Positions 61,560 to 64,000 of a stretch of DNA of 64,000 nucleotides are shown here, one piece after another. Numbering within the stretch: position 1 is the stretch's first letter; each line of letters starts with the position of its first letter. A program made the translations under genes and the position numbers. Source of the DNA: JBFMHP01 sp964557295 (GTDB lineage: Bacteria; Pseudomonadota; Gammaproteobacteria; RBG-16-57-12); assembly GCA_964557295.1 (NCBI GenBank), contig CAZKZP010000010.1, positions 15,556-79,555 of the forward strand, in the 5' to 3' direction. Under the pieces are notes generated by a model. That model searched no databases, was not told the origin of the DNA, and was given only the letters and a program-made list of their open reading frames with translations.

Positions 61560-62486
61560 CTAGCGCGACATAAACTGACCTGAAGGATGATTCGAACCAT
61601 GGATATTCGAATGACAGTTGATGCATCCTCGGCCAACCGCCCGTCGATTGACGGTCGCCGGGTTGATGTCACCCTGGTCATAGACATCACTCGGGTGGCG
61701 CTGGAACGAATGGCATTGTTGACACAGATACGGCAGGCGCAGCTTGGTCGATGCCGGGTTATTCGAGCCGTGCGGATCGTGGCAGTTGGCGCAATTCTCG
61801 CGCACCGGCGCATGCTCCCACAGCATCGGGCCGCGCTTTTCGGTGTGGCAGTCGTAACAGGTTTCGTTGACCGTGGCGGTCTTCAGATTGCTGGGGCCGA
61901 CGCCGCCATGAGGATTGTGGCAGCTCAGGCACGACATCTTGCCCTCGCGCTGCGGCATGTGCATGGAACGCTGCATCTTGGCGCGCTGCTCGACATGGCA
62001 ACCACCGCATACCTCCGCCGTGACGGTGGGGCCGCTGGTGTGAATGGTGTGGCAATCAGCGCAATTCAGCTTCGCCATATCGTGCTGACTGCCGGACCAG
62101 TGCATGCGATCCCCGCCCGAATGGCATTGCAGGCAGGGAGCGGAGCTGTTCGCGTTGTCCTGCTTGCGGAAATTCTCGATTCCCCAGGTGGTGCGCGCGC
62201 CCTGTTCGCCGGCGATCTTGACGTGTTCGGTTCCGCTGCCATGGCAGGCCTCGCACCCGATCTGCTGCAAGTCACCCTGCGGATTGTTGCTCCACGCCTT
62301 GCCGTGTGCGCTCTCCATATAGGAACGCTTTCTATCCTTGTGACAGGCGAAGCATTGCTTTTCACCGACGTATTCTTTGGGTGTCTCCTCCGCCGAAACC
62401 GGAAATGGAATTGCAGCGAACAGGCACAATACCGCCGTCAATAACCACGCCGCTCTCTGATCCCCGTTATTCGTTATTCTCTGCAT
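61560..62486 (-). CDS. mtrA: MtrA/MtoA-family decaheme c-type cytochrome
   Basis: A 308-residue periplasmic decaheme cytochrome with signal peptide ending in FPVSA. Ten CXXCH sites are counted: CFACH, CEACH, CLQCH, CADCH, CGGCH, CLSCH, CYDCH, CANCH, CQQCH and CINCH. The layout (KEYVGEKQCFACHKDRKRSY, then SCLSCHNPHG) fits the MtrA/DmsE/MtoA group that passes electrons through an MtrB barrel. AAGGGGAT precedes the start. No MtrC-like surface cytochrome follows, which fits MtoAB/PioAB-type iron-oxidising conduits better than metal-reducing MtrCAB, but direction cannot be read from sequence. Confidence 0.95.
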   Translation of the reverse strand: MQRITNNGDQRAAWLLTAVLCLFAAIPFPVSAEETPKEYVGEKQCFACHKDRKRSYMESAHGKAWSNNPQGDLQQIGCEACHGSGTEHVKIAGEQGARTTWGIENFRKQDNANSSAPCLQCHSGGDRMHWSGSQHDMAKLNCADCHTIHTSGPTVTAEVCGGCHVEQRAKMQRSMHMPQREGKMSCLSCHNPHGGVGPSNLKTATVNETCYDCHTEKRGPMLWEHAPVRENCANCHDPHGSNNPASTKLRLPYLCQQCHSFQRHPSDVYDQGDINPATVNRRAVGRGCINCHSNIHGSNHPSGQFMSR

Positions 62487-62796
62487 TATTATCCCCTTGA
62501 CATGGATGATGAACGCTCCCGATATCCATCGTCATGTTCATTTTTTCTTTAAATCAGCAGTTTCCGCGGCATGCGAGCAACGGGCAGCCCGTTTCGCGCA
62601 TAGGCGCATATCTCGATAACGACTACGGTAAATAAAACTTTAATCGCGCCGGCTCATGCTGTCCGCACATCTAATACATGGTGTCTTGACTGGCGCGCGC
62701 GACCGTACATGACGGCCCAAAGCCGTTGGGACGGTGGGTATGGGAGCAAAAAAGGCCCCGATCGGGGCCTTTGCAGGAGAGATGCTGGAACGGCGG
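62487..62796. other. Intergenic region between clpB and mtrA
   Basis: About 310 bases holding the mtrA operon leader and the clpB terminator. The mtrA ribosome-binding site AAGGGGATAATA is visible at its left end. I see no convincing FNR or Fur box. Confidence 0.55.
62747..62773 (-). terminator. Rho-independent terminator of clpB
   Basis: An 11-bp self-complementary stem AAAGGCCCCGA/TCGGGGCCTTT (62751-62772) is followed on the minus strand by further T (the A run from 62748 on the plus strand). It lies 24 bases beyond the clpB stop. Confidence 0.9.
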
Positions 62797-64000
62797 TTAC
62801 GCCGCAACGTGGCGGCGCGTTCCGGGATTGAACACCAGCTGACCGTTCTCCTCGCCAACCTCGATGGTGTCGCCGGGACCGAAGCGGCCCTGGAGGATCT
62901 CCAGGGCCAGCGGATTCTCGATATAGTGCTGGATCGCGCGCTTCAGCGGCCGCGCGCCATAAACGGGATCGAAGCCGGCCTCGGCGAGTTTTTCGAGGGC
63001 GCCGGCCGATAATTCGAGTGCCATCTCCCGCTCCGCCAGCCGTTTGCGCAAATATCCGATCTGGATGTTGGCGATCGACTGGATCTGCGCCCGGCCCAGC
63101 GGATGGAAGACGACCGTCTCGTCGACGCGATTGATGAACTCCGGCCGGAAATATTGGCCGACCACGCCCATCACCCGCGCCTTCATCTCGGCATAATGCT
63201 CTTCGCCGGCGAGCTCTTGGATCACCTGACTGCCCAGGTTCGAGGTCATCACGATCACGGTGTTGCGGAAATCCACCGTGCGCCCGTGCCCATCGGTCAG
63301 ACGGCCGTCATCGAGCACTTGCAGCAGGATGTTGAAGACGTCGGGATGGGCCTTCTCGACCTCATCGAGCAGCAGGACTGAATAAGGTTTACGCCGCACG
63401 TGTTCGGTGAGATACCCGCCCTCCTCGTAGCCGACATATCCCGGCGGGGCGCCGATCAAGCGGGCGACCGAGTGCTTCTCCATGAACTCCGACATATCGA
63501 TGCGCACCATGGCCTCGTCGGTATCGAACAGGAATTCCGCCAGCGCCTTGCACAACTCGGTCTTGCCCACGCCAGTGGGTCCCAGGAACAAGAATGAGCC
63601 GATGGGGCGGTTAGGATCGGAGAGCCCCGCGCGCGAACGCCGGATGGCGTTGGCCACGGCCTTGATCGCCTCCTCTTGGCCGATGACACGCCGGTGGAGA
63701 TCCTCTTCCATCCTGAGCAATTTCTCGCGCTCGCCTTCGAGCATCTTCGAAACGGGAATACCGGTCCATTTCGAGACGACCTCGGCGATCTCCTCTTCGG
63801 TCACGCGATTGCGCAACAGCTTGGTCTCGTGCTTCTCGGCCTGGGCGGCCGCGCCGAGCTGGCGTTCCAGCTCGGGGATGCGCCCGTATTGCAACTCCGA
63901 CATCCGCCCCAGATCCCCGGCGCGGCGCGCGGTCTCCATCTCCTGGCGCGCGCGCTCCAATTCCTCCTTGATGTGTTGCGTGCCTTGCAGCGCGGCCTTC
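62797..64000 (-). CDS. clpB: ATP-dependent disaggregase ClpB, C-terminal part (runs off window)
   Basis: The C-terminal ~400 residues of ClpB, a hexameric AAA+ disaggregase working with DnaK. The end of the middle coiled coil (ARQEMETARRAGDLGRMSE) leads into the second AAA+ domain: KWTGIPVSKMLEGE, Walker A FLGPTGVGKTELCKALAEFL, pore loop PPGYVGYEEGGYL, Walker B VLLLDEVEKAHPD, sensor 1 VMTSNLGSQ, arginine finger in FINRVDE, and sensor 2 VYGARPLKRAIQ. The 5' part, including the N domain and first AAA+ domain, is outside the window. Confidence 0.97.
   Translation of the reverse strand, partial: KAALQGTQHIKEELERARQEMETARRAGDLGRMSELQYGRIPELERQLGAAAQAEKHETKLLRNRVTEEEIAEVVSKWTGIPVSKMLEGEREKLLRMEEDLHRRVIGQEEAIKAVANAIRRSRAGLSDPNRPIGSFLFLGPTGVGKTELCKALAEFLFDTDEAMVRIDMSEFMEKHSVARLIGAPPGYVGYEEGGYLTEHVRRKPYSVLLLDEVEKAHPDVFNILLQVLDDGRLTDGHGRTVDFRNTVIVMTSNLGSQVIQELAGEEHYAEMKARVMGVVGQYFRPEFINRVDETVVFHPLGRAQIQSIANIQIGYLRKRLAEREMALELSAGALEKLAEAGFDPVYGARPLKRAIQHYIENPLALEILQGRFGPGDTIEVGEENGQLVFNPGTRRHVAA

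Noticed and set aside
61585..61600. ATTCGAACC resembling a tRNA T-loop
   Set aside because: It lies inside the mtrA coding region and no acceptor, D or anticodon stem can be folded around it.
1..64000. CRISPR arrays, insertion sequences, prophage, rRNA and tRNA genes
   Set aside because: I looked for regularly spaced repeats, transposase or integrase motifs and RNA gene signatures and found none that hold up.

Overview
The window reads as a chromosomal piece of a Gammaproteobacterium, probably one of the Chromatiales/Acidiferrobacterales-like lithotrophs. The conserved block glyA-nrdR-ribD-ribE-ribBA-ribH-nusB-thiL-pgpA, the fabA-fabB and dapA-bamC pairs, one-piece purL, and an MtrA/MtrB-type decaheme conduit all fit. 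The order-level placement is inference. GC is high, so most real genes carry long open frames on the opposite strand. Three runs of exactly 10 N mark scaffold joins, suggesting a draft or metagenome assembly. Flanking sequence suggests that all three joins hide little or no missing DNA. I saw no tRNA, rRNA, CRISPR array, transposase or prophage.

Layout. (1) 72-11507: a sulfotransferase faces a tightly coupled seven-gene run: HMG-CoA reductase, UbiA-like prenyltransferase, a rifampicin-phosphotransferase-like dikinase, a DUF3419/BtaA-like aminocarboxypropyl transferase, a dolichol/phytol-kinase-like membrane protein, a GNAT and an AMP-forming ligase. No other mevalonate-pathway gene is here. 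I read it as an undescribed pathway for a modified isoprenoid or glycerolipid. (2) 11620-18860: riboflavin, thiamine, NusB, NrdR and serine hydroxymethyltransferase housekeeping genes. RibBA lacks the GTP cyclohydrolase II zinc cysteines. (3) 18973-29653: a Mut7-C protein overlapping a histone-deacetylase-like hydrolase, cytochrome c5, a CBS protein, purL, purC, an MBL hydrolase, bamC and dapA.

(4) 29654-36784: two convergent modules, each with one or two small exported DUF3015 proteins upstream of a large exported DUF4105/Lnb-domain protein. A strong hairpin lies in each DUF3015-DUF4105 junction. One module ends in an alpha/beta-hydrolase lipoprotein. This is the second candidate for an undescribed system, possibly envelope lipid or lipoprotein acyl remodelling. 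(5) 36865-44534: peroxiredoxin, PIN-PhoH ATPase, a decayed AI-2E/PerM transporter remnant, a LysR regulator and an RND efflux pair. (6) 44589-53659: glycerol-phosphate salvage (FGGY kinase, short FAD glycerol-3-phosphate dehydrogenase, glycerophosphodiesterase), a lipoprotein, a Nudix hydrolase, fabB/fabA, and a 2-hydroxyacid dehydrogenase and iron alcohol dehydrogenase downstream of putA.

(7) 53656-64000: putA; then a minus-strand run mtrA-mtrB-cytochrome c554-chemoreceptor. This looks like an outer-membrane electron conduit made together with a periplasmic tetraheme carrier and a chemoreceptor that carries a Cys-X5-Cys-His site. clpB runs off the right edge. Dispersed non-coding repeats include a 120-bp element with 15-bp perfect terminal inverted repeats, a ~119-bp long inverted repeat next to the MBL gene, and two oppositely oriented copies of a ~70-bp double-hairpin repeat.
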